From NCBI RefSeq assembly GCF_022539505.1, contig NC_061510.1, forward strand, positions 227,500,043 through 227,564,042: 64,000 bases of DNA. Reading direction: 5' to 3'. This document shows positions 23,640 through 32,708 of this stretch, one piece after another (the stretch's first letter is position 1; every line of letters begins with the position of its first letter). The stretch is from Lolium rigidum (taxonomy: Eukaryota > Streptophyta > Magnoliopsida > Poales > Poaceae). Both the position numbers and the translations under genes were made by a program. The notes under the pieces are model-generated. The model was not told the DNA's origin. It ran no database searches and worked only from the letters and a program-made list of their open reading frames with translations.

Positions 23640-24870
23640 ACCTACCTAGTCCCTCGATCGTCTTCCAAGTACTATTCCCCCCTACCCAACTATAGGCCGT
23701 GCGTGTAGGCCTAAACAACATCGATCCTCTACGTCTCTAGCTTGTTCAAGAAAGGAATCGCGTTCCGATCTGCGAAGCCCGCGCGTGCGTGCGCACTTTT
23801 GGAGCCGGGGACCTTGTTGTTGGGGCGGTTAACGCTAGGTGCTCCCTGTGCAACTCCTGTGCTCTGGAACTTAGCTCAATTGGGCAGGCAGCATCAGCTT
23901 TGGTGTATATTTGGTTGCTACCGAATGGATGGATGGGTTGAGTGGTGTCAAAATTGAAAAATCTGAACACATCGCATATACACTTAAAGTACTTTTCAAA
24001 TGGCTCTATTTGTCTTGGCATTTGCACTTTTGTAGCAGCTGTAGGAAAGAGAACACAAAATCTTGACTACATACAATTGTGCTTTCCTCTCGCATTTCAA
24101 CATAGGTTTTAGTATGGCTAAATTTCTATGGTTTGTATACTGTATGCGATACCTAGAAATTGTTCAGAAATACAAGCACCGGTTTGGAACAGAGCAGGTA
24201 TGTTATGGTATGAATAAGAAAAGGTTTTTGTTTTATTTGATAATGCATCATATTTCTATTTTCTAATTGATAGGCCAAAGCTTTAGTTCCAATGTTCTTT
24301 ATTGTTTCGCCAGTACCAAATGAACTCTTCTAAGATCGTGCGATAAACTTTTAGTGGCACATGTTTCACTCTATGGTGATCATTTGTTCATCATTTGTTC
24401 AGGCACATGTATCGGTTTGTTTGATAAAGGAACTAAAATGCAAGGGACAGTAGTATTACTATGCACTTTTCAATTCTCTGTTTGATATTGCTCGTACTTT
24501 GGTTTGTCAATTTTGTAGAGCATATGACATCGCTGATATTCGCTTCAGCACAATGGAAGATGTTATTTATTCTGACTCTACTTTGCTTCCTATACATATA
24601 TTTTACCTACAACTGAAGCAAAGGTACTATTTTGTGCCTCATATGTAAATCTTTGTCCACTCACTAGAGCAGTTCATATTCCAATTTATGACAGCCTAGC
24701 TGCTTGTGTTCTAATCAGAGATTATTTTTGCATAGCCGGTTTAGTTAGCGAATTCCCTTTAACGCGTTCGATCGCTCGAGCGGTTGAGTTTGGTGGTCGC
24801 ATGCTGCTTCCGTTTTTGTCGTTTAGCAATTATTAATTCCGTGGCATTAACTCCACGCGTTTTAGTGCCC
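23640..24870. other. CACTA interior, possible captured intron
   Basis: Follows the splice donor of the captured exon. AT-rich with no second CASP-like exon that I can read. Probably intron or unrelated filler. Confidence 0.4.
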
Positions 24871-25130
24871 AAATGCCGCACGGACCTTTCCTTTTCTTTC
24901 ACTAGCAGTAGTAAATCTCGAATTTTTCACGCGCCATTAATTCCGTTTCGCATTAATTTCGTTAAGAAATAATTTCGCCCATTAACGTTAATCATGGGTA
25001 TGCCTAATACCGCAAGGATCTTCCTTTTATATCGCTAGCAGTAGTTAATCTCGAATTTTCCACGCGTCATTAATTACGATTCGCATTAAATCCGTTAAGC
25101 AATAATTTCGTTAATTTTTTCCAATTCCCT
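24870..25130 (+). repeat. 133-bp tandem duplication in the CACTA interior
   Basis: The sequence around ctagcagtagtaaatctcga (24902) recurs at 25035 as ctagcagtagttaatctcga, with matching flanks (cacgcgccattaatt / cacgcgtcattaatt and ttcgcattaa on each side). The two copies have diverged. Confidence 0.75.
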
Positions 25131-25329
25131 TTTAACTATTTTCTTTTAACAATTCCCTTTTATGTTATTTCGTACACTAATTCATGTTCCTTTGGATCGA
25201 ATTTTATAATTCCCTATTTTGGGCCAGTGGATTTTATGGGGAGAATAACGGGTGGGAAATCACTTGCAACTCAAATAAACTACCACTTGCAACTTAAATA
25301 AACTACTACTTTCAACTCAAATGAACTAC

Positions 25330-26175
25330 TACTTTTTGGGTTGATAATTTTTCACATTTATCGTTGATAAATAACGGGTGGAAGGGTTGATAAATTTGAG
25401 AGCTAAAAATGACCAAAAAATGTTCTAAATATAATTAGTGTTTTCGAGTCGATAATTTTTCATAATTACTGTTGATAAATAACTGACAAATGGTTTGATA
25501 AATTGTGAGCTAAAAATTTCCCCAAAATATTCTAAATAAAATTAGGTTTTCGGGTCGATAACTTTTCAAATTTAGCACTGATAAATGACAAGCGGAGGGG
25601 TTGATAAATTGTGTGCTAAAATATTTCTAAAATATTCTAAATAAAATTAAATTTTCGGGTTGATAACTCTTCACATTTACCATTGCTAAATAACGAACAA
25701 AGAGGTTGATAAATTGTGAGCTAATAATGTTCCCAAAAATATTCTAAACAAAATTAGTCTTTTTGGGTCGATAACTTTTCACATTTACCGTTGATAAATA
25801 ATGGGTAGAGAGGTTTATAAATTGAGAGTTAAAAATGTTCTCAAATTATTCTAAGTGAAATTAGTTTTTTAGATCGATAATTTTATACATTTACCGTTGA
25901 TAAATTACATGCAGATGCATTGATAAATTTGAGAAATAAAGAAGTCCAAAAAATATTCTAAATAAAATTACGTTGTTGGGTCGATAACTTTTCACATTAC
26001 CATTGATAAATAACGGGTAGATGGGTTGATAAGTTTGAGAGCTAAAATCGTTCCAAAAATATATAAATATAATCACCTATTTGGGTCGATAATTTTTAAC
26101 ATTTACCGTTGGTAAATAATTGGAAGAGGGGTTGATAAACTGTGAGCTAAAATGTCCCCAAAATATTTTAGTGAA
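25330..26175 (+). repeat. Satellite-like array, period about 107 bp (array 2)
   Basis: Eight units with gttgataaatt.gagagctaaaa recur at about 25387, 25494, 25600, 25705, 25812, 25918, 26025 and 26132. Each contains ttctaaataaaatta, a cgataacttttcacattt block and a gttgataaataac block. Unit order, length and words match array 1 at 19.8-21.1 kb, which lies outside the transposon. Non-coding. Confidence 0.9.
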
Positions 26176-26353
26176 ACTTTGCATGCATCATAGTGCATTT
26201 GACAGGGATTTGTAAAACTAATCAAAAATTTTCTGATTTAACTTCGGTTTGCTTGCTATGTTTTTTCTGATCTATAACGAGTTCTGTGGTGCTACTGTAT
26301 TGTTGATTATACTAGTACAAATATGGTAAGTCTATGTTTATGACATGTTACTC

Positions 26354-26434
26354 ACGTAGGTCAGCTGGTAAGCATGGTCGACAGTTTCGCTGGGGCTCCT
26401 GAGGGGCGCGTGTTCGATTCCCTTGCTCGACCTA
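26354..26434 (+). repeat. tRNA-like / SINE-head segment
   Basis: taggtcagctggtaagc resembles a tRNA D-arm with the pol III A box, and gtgttcgattccc resembles a T-arm with the B box. The ends aggtc and gacct can pair as part of an acceptor stem. The spacing between boxes is longer than in a normal tRNA and no anticodon arm is convincing, so I treat it as a tRNA-derived SINE head or tRNA pseudogene. Confidence 0.4.
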
Positions 26435-26439
26435 TTTAT

Positions 26440-27215
26440 TTTTCCAGCCCGTCCCGGACTTTCCGAAAATGGAAACGTGGAGGATCATTGAATTTCCTCT
26501 TCTGGAAACGCGGAAGTGACCGCTCGGAACAGATCTCGCGCGCGACCGCTACCTAGGGTTGCCCTTTAGTTAGATATTCCAAAGTTGTGTATGTTCTTCG
26601 AACCAAGTTCATTTCAGTATGAGAAAATTTATTGCAGGTTCTCTTATAATACCTCTCCGGGCATGTCATTGGCAATGTTAAAGATTTGCTTCTATTGTTT
26701 CTGAGACATTACTAGAAGTGGTTCATAAGTTTGCAAGGTTGGAATATGAAGCTATGCTCGAATTTTCTCGAGAAGGTATGCTATTTTTTCGCTGTACTAT
26801 ACATTATTGTGCTAAGCATATGTTCATATGCAGGAAGACTTTATAGCTGGTTAATATAATATAAAAATGAATGTGCTTTTGTTTTGCATCGTTGTTTGAT
26901 TACAAGCATATTGTTCGTTATGGTAAACTGCACTGGATGCCGGAATTCATTTTTTGTAAAGTTGTTTCGCTGTTCAAAATGAACTGCATGACTTATGTAT
27001 TACAAGCTGATTAGTCAAGTACCAATTTTATCATTTTCTGTTTTGAGAGATGTTCGTTGAATCCCGAGTACCAATTCTATCATTTTTGTTTTGTTTTGAG
27101 AGATGTTCACTAGAGTACCGAGTCTATCAATTTCTTGCATTATTTCAGTCACTGAAAATTGAAATGAAATTGCCCATTTCATACTGCTCATGTTTTTCTC
27201 ATTAACACTAGTTCT
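26440..27215. other. CACTA interior, no gene seen
   Basis: Mostly AT-rich. A short duplication occurs near 27017-27115 (agtaccaattttatcattttctgttttgagagatgttc, repeated with changes). No coding signal. Confidence 0.45.
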
Positions 27216-27347
27216 TGTTAGAGTATATATCTGTATATTGTAGTTTCCCCATATGTTAGGGGGCTTTCTGCATATTTGCACCTGTACATGTACTATATAT
27301 TGTGGCCTTTGGCCCCCTGGTAATACATCAAGCATATTGACTTAACA
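27216..27347 (+). repeat. 5' LTR of the Copia element (132 bp)
   Basis: Begins TG and ends CA directly before the primer-binding site. An unusually short LTR. The words gtatatatctgtatattg and ttggccccctgg lie within it. Confidence 0.8.
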
Positions 27348-27777
27348 TGGTATCAGAGCCAAACTTGGTCCTAGTTTGTACGTTGTCCCGGCCGTAGTTG
27401 CCGCTCTTCGTCCGCCGGCCGCCGCTCTCCGTCCGGCCATCTTCGCCGGCCGTCTCCCAGGCCGTCCGTCTCCCCCGGCCGATCCGCTCCGCGCCGGCCT
27501 TTTCTTCTTCCCGGGCGTGCGATGCCGGCCGATCCGCTTCTGGTTGTCGGCCGATCCGGTGCTGCGCTTCGTGCTGGCTACCGGCCGATCCGGTGCTGCG
27601 CTACGTGCTGGCTGATCTCCCGTGCTGGCTGATCTTCCCTGGTTGATTTTCCCTGGACGTTCTCCCCTGATTGATCTTCCCTGTAGTGCTGCGCCTGCTG
27701 ATCGGCCCGCGCGTGGATTAGAAGATTGATCTCCTTGCGCGTGGCTGAGTTGACTTCGATCTACACAAAAAAAAAAA

Positions 27778-27808
<31 letters not shown>

Positions 27809-27820
27809 AAAAAAAGCTAT

Positions 27821-28352
27821 GTCTTCCGCTGATCCCGCCCCTTTTTTGGGCCCACCTTCGGTACTTGGTATTTGTCCGCTGCCTCCGTGCATGACTGCTA
27901 GCTATTCTTCACGCGACTCTGACTCCGTCTACGTCGGCTCGCCGCTCTTCACCGACTTTCGCGGCCTCTTCCCGCGGCTCTGGCCGTGCTACGCCGACTT
28001 CGTCTATGTCGGCCTGCCGCTCTACATCGACTTTTGCGGCCTCTTCACGCGGCTCCGCCGCGCTTCGCCGACTTCCTCTATATCGGCCTGCCGCTCTACA
28101 TCGACTTTCGCGGCCTCTTCCCGCGGTTATGGCCGCGCTTCGTCGACTCCGTCTGCGTCGGCATGCCGCTCTACATCGACTTTCGCGGCCTCTTCACGTG
28201 GTTATGACCGCGCTTTGCCGACTCTGTCTTCATCGGCGTGTTGCTCTCCGTCACCCCCTTTGGTGGCCTCCGTGCGTGTGGATGATCGCTCCTCGTCGGC
28301 ACTCGATTGTACTTCGACCTCTCCGGTCGCGCCCTCTCTGCGCATGAGATAG
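27821..28352 (+). pseudogene. Copia gag-like start with an internal 75-bp repeat
   Basis: After an A-rich stretch (27769-27819) the ATG at 27821 opens MSSADPAPFLGPPS. From 27941 the sequence consists of five head-to-tail copies of a unit of about 75 bp (next entry). No gag zinc knuckle can be read, and the frame is lost before integrase. Probably a non-functional gag start whose low-complexity part expanded. Confidence 0.5.
27941..28300 (+). repeat. GC-rich minisatellite, 75-bp unit
   Basis: Starts of gccgctctacatcgact-type units at 27941, 28016, 28090, 28165 and 28241 give spacings of 75, 74, 75 and 76 bp. Each unit contains cgcggcctcttc and a gccgact..gtc block. The period is close to 25 codons, but one-base slips change the frame between copies. 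Confidence 0.85.
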
Positions 28353-29267
28353 CGCAACTTCCACTGCCTCGCTTGATGCTTGGGATTCCGGTTTACGTCG
28401 GCAGCCTCGCGGTCCGAGTCTCCGCCCTCGTCCTCATTGCACCTCTCGTGGCAAGGTTGGCCACACTTCCTCCACCTGCCGGAGGCGGGATCCCGGTTAC
28501 GTCGGCGGTTCCGGGATCGTCGGCCGGGCTGGCTCTTCGGGATCTTCTGCGGTTGCACTCTACGATCGGGACATTCTCGGGGGTCTTCGTGGTCCGCTCG
28601 CTACTCCGGACTCTTCCTCGCCGGGCGGCTGCCGGTTCCGTGGCCGGCTCTTCCGGCACTCGCGCGACCACCACTTTCTACACGATCGAGTACGTCCCCG
28701 TGGTATCCGGATTACGGAGCTTCCTTTCATATGACATCCGAGTCTTCTATCCCGTGCTGCTCTTCGGTCTCTTATTTCTCCTGTCCGTGTTGTCACGGCT
28801 GATGGTACCTCTATTCCCGTTTCTAGTACGGGCACCCTTTCTACTCCCTCTTTCTCTCGTCTCCGATGTTTCTCATGTTCCTCGCCTTCGGATGAACCTT
28901 TTCTCTGCTAGCCGGCTCACCGATTCCGGTTGTCGCGTCATTCTTGACGGCTGAGTCTTGTGCGGTTCGGGATCGTCGCACACATGCCCTGGTTGGAGCT
29001 GGCCCTCGTAGCCGTCGGTCTCCGGGGCTTTGGGAGTTAGGCGGCTTCGTGTTCCTTCCGCTGCCACTCCATCCGCGGTTCTCCTCCGGTTGTTGCCTCT
29101 GTCACCGGCTCTTTTCAGCAGTGGCATCATCGTCTTGGTCACCTTTGTGACTCTCGCCTGTCGTCTTTGGTTCATCGTGGCCTTCGGGGTCCGTCTTCGG
29201 AGATGGGTCGTTACCTTGTCGGGGTTGTAGGTTAGGCAAACAGATTCAGCTTCCCTATCCTATTAGT
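28353..29267 (+). other. Scrambled Copia interior
   Basis: GC-rich sequence with short frames on both strands. No protease or gag motif is legible. Its position between gag start and integrase suggests frame-shifted gag-protease sequence. Confidence 0.4.
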
Positions 29268-30116
29268 GTGTCTGTCTCTCAGCGACCATTCGATTTAGTT
29301 CATTCAGATGTTTGGGGTCCGGCTCCCTTCGCTTCGAAAGGGGGCCATCGATACTATATCTTATTCATTGATGATTTTTCACGGTACACCTGGGTGTTTT
29401 TCATGCACTCTCGCAGTGAGGTGCTCTCTATTTATCAGCGTTTTGCGGCCATGGTCCGCACTCAGTATTCCTCACCCATTCGCGTGTTGCGTGCTGATTC
29501 TGCTGGTGAGTATATCTCCCAGCACCTTCGTCGTGTCCTTGCTAAGGAGGGTACCCTCGCTCAGTTTTCTTGTCCCGGTGCGCATGCTCAAAATGGCGTC
29601 GCCGAGCGTAAGCATCGTCATCTTCTTGAGACCACCCGTGCTATGATGATTGCTTCTTCTCTTCCGCCACATTTCTGGGCTGAGGCTATTGCTACATCGG
29701 CCCACCTCATTAACATTCAGCCTTCCGCTGCTCTACATGGTGGCATTCCTCTCGAGCGTCTCTCTGGTGCTTCTCCAGACTACTCGACTCTCCGTTCATT
29801 TGGTTGCGTCTGTTATGTCCTTCTGCCTCCTCGCGAACGCACCAAACTGACCGCTCAGTCTGTTGAGTGTGTTTTTCTCGGATACAGTGATGAGCATAAG
29901 GGCTATCGCTGTTGGGACCCCGTTGGTCGTCGGATGCGCATCTCTCGTGACGTCACGTTTGATGAGACGCGTCCCTTCTATCCTCGCCCCACCTCGGGTA
30001 CTTACCCGGTGGATGATATTTCTTTTCTTCTTTTTCCGGATGCACCCCTGTTGTCCCTCCTCCCCTCCCTCCTACTTCGATGCGCCCCCTTCGGCGCCAT
30101 CCTCTCGTTCGTCTAG
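29268..30116 (+). pseudogene. Copia integrase domain
   Basis: The frame carries the integrase core: first catalytic D in [13 protein letters not shown], second D in [10 protein letters not shown], catalytic E in [20 protein letters not shown]. The conserved Copia stretch [30 protein letters not shown] and RDVTFDE follows. The reading frame is lost after YPVDDISF. All three catalytic residues survive, but the flanking polyprotein is broken, so no enzyme is expected. Confidence 0.92.
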
Positions 30117-30339
30117 TCCACCTAGTACTCCTCGTTCTCCGGCTTCGGCTCCTTCCGATACTTGTCCCTTCTTCCTCTTCTTCGATGACTTGTCTTCACG
30201 CAGATGAGCCTCCCCTTCACGGCCTGTTCGTCGGCGTCGTGCTCCGGTTCGTTACTCTCCTAGTCGGTATGGTCTCTCCGTCGTTTCCGAGCCGACTTCT
30301 TATCGGGATGCCGAGCGTCATCCCGAATGGCAGCTTGCC

Positions 30340-30588
30340 ATGGCGGAGGAGATCGCTGCGCTTGAGCGCACCGGCACTTGGGATCTTGTTTCTCCCCCTT
30401 CTGGTGTTCGTCCTATCACGTGTAAGTGGGTCTATAAAATTAAGACTCGCTCTGATGGATCTCTTGAGCGCTATAAAGCGCGTCTTGTGGCTCGTGGTTT
30501 TCAGCAGGAGTACGGTCGTGACTATGATGAGACTTTTGCCCCTGTGGCTCATATGACTACTGTGCGTACCCTTCTTGTTGTTGCTTAG
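30340..30588 (+). pseudogene. Copia reverse transcriptase, N-terminal piece
   Basis: Reads MAEEIAALERTGTWDLVSPP, CKWVYKIKTRSDGSLERYKA, RLVARGFQQEYGRDYDETFA, PVAHMTTVRTLLVVA, then TAG. This is the start of the RVT_2 domain. The catalytic YVDD block is absent because the element ends here. Confidence 0.92.
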
Positions 30589-30594
30589 TTCTAA

Positions 30595-31035
30595 CTCATG
30601 TAATTCTTTCATGTGATTTTTCTATTCGGTTAAACTAAACAAACAATAATGATACTTCCATGTGTAGGGAGCTCGGCTTCGGAGTCCGAGCATGCATGAG
30701 GAGCTGGCCGGCGGCGATTCAGCAAGTAGGCTGGCCGGCAGACAGCGGAGCAGCGAGAAGCCTGGTGGGCAGGGCAGCTAGCGGGCAGCCAAAAGCTAGC
30801 TAGCCGCGGACGAAGTTTGAACCATATAGTCGACTTTCTACACTTGTGTTATTGATACATGCATGTAATGAACATTTGGGTACTTTCTATATCTGTTGTG
30901 TTACTGAGTGTGTATCTTGCTGTCATTCTGGTATTTCCATGTATATTTTGTGTATATTGTATATTTTGTGTATATATTGTGTATTCTGGTGTATATACAG
31001 TGTAATTCGACATTTTTTTTGGCTCATGTTATTAT
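30595..31035. other. CACTA interior after the Copia truncation
   Basis: A GC-rich part (30665-30830) with repeated ggcc/gcagc words, then AT-rich sequence. No coding signal. Confidence 0.45.
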
Positions 31036-31304
31036 TACCCCTGGCGAATTTGTAGCTCTACCCCTGGCGAGAACGTAAGTGCCGGTGATACATATCGTTA
31101 CCCCGGCGAATATGCTAGGCGCCGGCGGTAACAAATACGCCGGCGAATTGGAGAAGGTGCCGGCGGTAAGTTGGATTTACCACCGGCGAAATAGAAGACG
31201 CCGGGGATAAGCCATTACCACCGGCGAGGTGATCGCCGGCGAATCCGAAAGTGCCGGCGGTAAGCCTTTTCAATGTGCCGGCGGTAAGCCTTTTCATAGT
31301 AATG
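31035..31304 (+). repeat. Right subterminal repeats and TIR of the CACTA
   Basis: Copies of ccggcgaa and gccggcggtaa in both orientations fill this part. The last two are in tandem (gtgccggcggtaagccttttca, with a 24-bp step at about 31252 and 31276) and end in the terminal repeat at 31304. Confidence 0.85.
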
Positions 31305-31570
31305 GCTAGCTTACTAGTACTACATGCCTCACATGTCCAACGCTCCGTATGAGCAATTCAGGATGGCCACACACGCGATGATCGGAAACAAGCTAGTAGC
31401 GCGGCGGGCGTGGGAAAGCACGCCTTTGCGCGCGCGACATGCAGAGTGGAAAACGTCTGCGCGAGGCAGCGACCGATCGCTAGCGCCAGAACGGGCGGCT
31501 GATTTCAAGCATTTTCATATATTAATGGTGAATACAAAACCCAACATGAACATAGGAACCACCCCTAAAG

Positions 31571-31834
31571 TACTACTACCTCCATTCCAAAACTTAAGGC
31601 TTATGTTTTTTTTGAAAAGTTAAACCAAGTAAAGTTTAATTAAAATTTTAGAAAAATCTATCAATAAATATGATATTTTGTAGATACCATATGAAAATAT
31701 ATTTTATTATCTATCTAATAATATTGATTTTATATTTGACATGTTAATGATTTTTGGTAAAAACTTAGTTAAACTTAACATAGTTTAAATTTCTAAAAAT
31801 AATATAAACCTTATGCTTTGGGATGTAGGTAGTA
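31571..31834. mobile_element. Stowaway-type MITE
   Basis: The left end tactacctccattccaaaac is mirrored by the right end (reverse complement tactacctacatcccaaagc), with ta at both borders. The 260-bp AT-rich interior is itself partly palindromic (cttaaggcttatg against cataaggtttata). Size, termini and TA target fit Stowaway. Confidence 0.8.
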
Positions 31835-32660
31835 CTAGCTAACACAAAACAAAAATACCGCACAATGACTTTTGAGAGACACACCAACTGAAGCCCAACA
31901 TTGCCTCCTCCCACACAAAGTAATATTAAGGTCGGCCAAAAAAGGGATTTATATTGGGACAAAGTTTAAATTTTTTGTAAACTTGCGCAATGCAACGTTG
32001 GCCTTTGGATCCTGGAACCCACGGTAAGGATGGCAACGTTCTCTCCGACATTGGCATGTGTGGCGAACACCCAGTGGGTCGCTCTCTAAATTGACGCGCC
32101 ATATTTGGGTCTAAATTTTTTTAGCATCATTAGCCTCGTAAATCCATGGCGCACATCACCTTCTTGAACACGGTTCACTCCAACGGCTTTGAGTTTCGCT
32201 TGAGTTATCACCGTGTGTTCTCATTTACCTGTAGAGAACTCTGAGAGGAAAGACATAAACTGCGATAGGCGCACATCTGAAGACCCCCTTAGCTAGCCCA
32301 ATATATTTTGTTTTCTTCTTTTGTTCTTTTTAGCAAGAATTTTTTTATCGAGCATACGGAGTATTTTTAGGGATCTTGTCTTGCGTTTGAGTGCCAGCAG
32401 CAAATCTTCTTGTCTTGCATTGGAGTGGCAGCAATAGGTCCAAAAATCTGGCCATTTTCTACTCTCCTGTTGGTTGGGCAGCCATGGCGTCTGACAGGCC
32501 TCAACTCGGGCTGTGGATAAGGCAGACCAGGCTGCTAAATACTAAATCTCAGCGTGGGCTGCACAGCCCGCTAAATAGGGGCCCTGCTCCTACCTCTTGG
32601 ACGCCACCTTCTTCGCAATTCTCCACAGTACACTCTCCAGAGCGTAAGGGCCGGTGGGGA
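31835..32660. other. Upstream region of the membrane-protein gene
   Basis: No gene seen. The last 200 bp turn GC-rich and pyrimidine-rich (32560-32640), as expected for a promoter and leader, without a clear TATA box. Confidence 0.5.
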
Positions 32661-32666
32661 GTGGAC

Positions 32667-32699
32667 ATGAGCGGCGGCAGGGTTGTCGCATCCCGCTAG
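32667..32699 (+). other. Upstream ORF of 10 codons
   Basis: ATG AGC GGC GGC ... CGC TAG lies in the predicted leader and ends 9 bp before the main ATG at 32709. It could lower main-frame initiation. Expression is not shown. Confidence 0.4.
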
Positions 32700-32708
32700 C
32701 AATCAGAG

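Larger units (their letters stand above)
27216..30590 (+). mobile_element. Truncated Copia retrotransposon inside the CACTA
   Basis: A short LTR (27216-27347) begins tgttagagtatatatc and ends cttaaca. The primer-binding site tggtatcagagcc (27348-27360) follows, complementary to initiator methionine tRNA as in most plant Copia elements. A gag-like start (27821), a scrambled middle, the integrase and the first part of reverse transcriptase come next. Sequence homology stops at about 30590, inside RT. No RNase H, no 3' LTR and no target duplication are visible, so the 3' half was deleted after or during capture. Confidence 0.85.
22856..31304 (+). mobile_element. Non-autonomous CACTA (En/Spm) transposon, 8.45 kb
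   Basis: The left end reads CACTACTAGGAAAAGGCTTA. The right end, reverse-complemented, reads CATTACTATGAAAAGGCTTA. The flanking trinucleotide is gct on both sides (22853-22855 and 31305-31307), a perfect 3-bp target duplication as CACTA elements make. Both subterminal regions are packed with short direct and inverted copies of a motif around accgccggcga / gccggcggtaa, the expected transposase binding sites. No TNPD- or TNPA-like transposase frame is present. The cargo is a broken CASP-like gene exon, a 133-bp duplication, a satellite block, a tRNA-like segment and a truncated Copia element. It must have been mobilised in trans. Confidence 0.93.

Noticed and set aside
19821..26175. CRISPR-like array
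   Set aside because: Tandem units without unique spacers, imperfect repeats and a plant genomic setting; a satellite fits.
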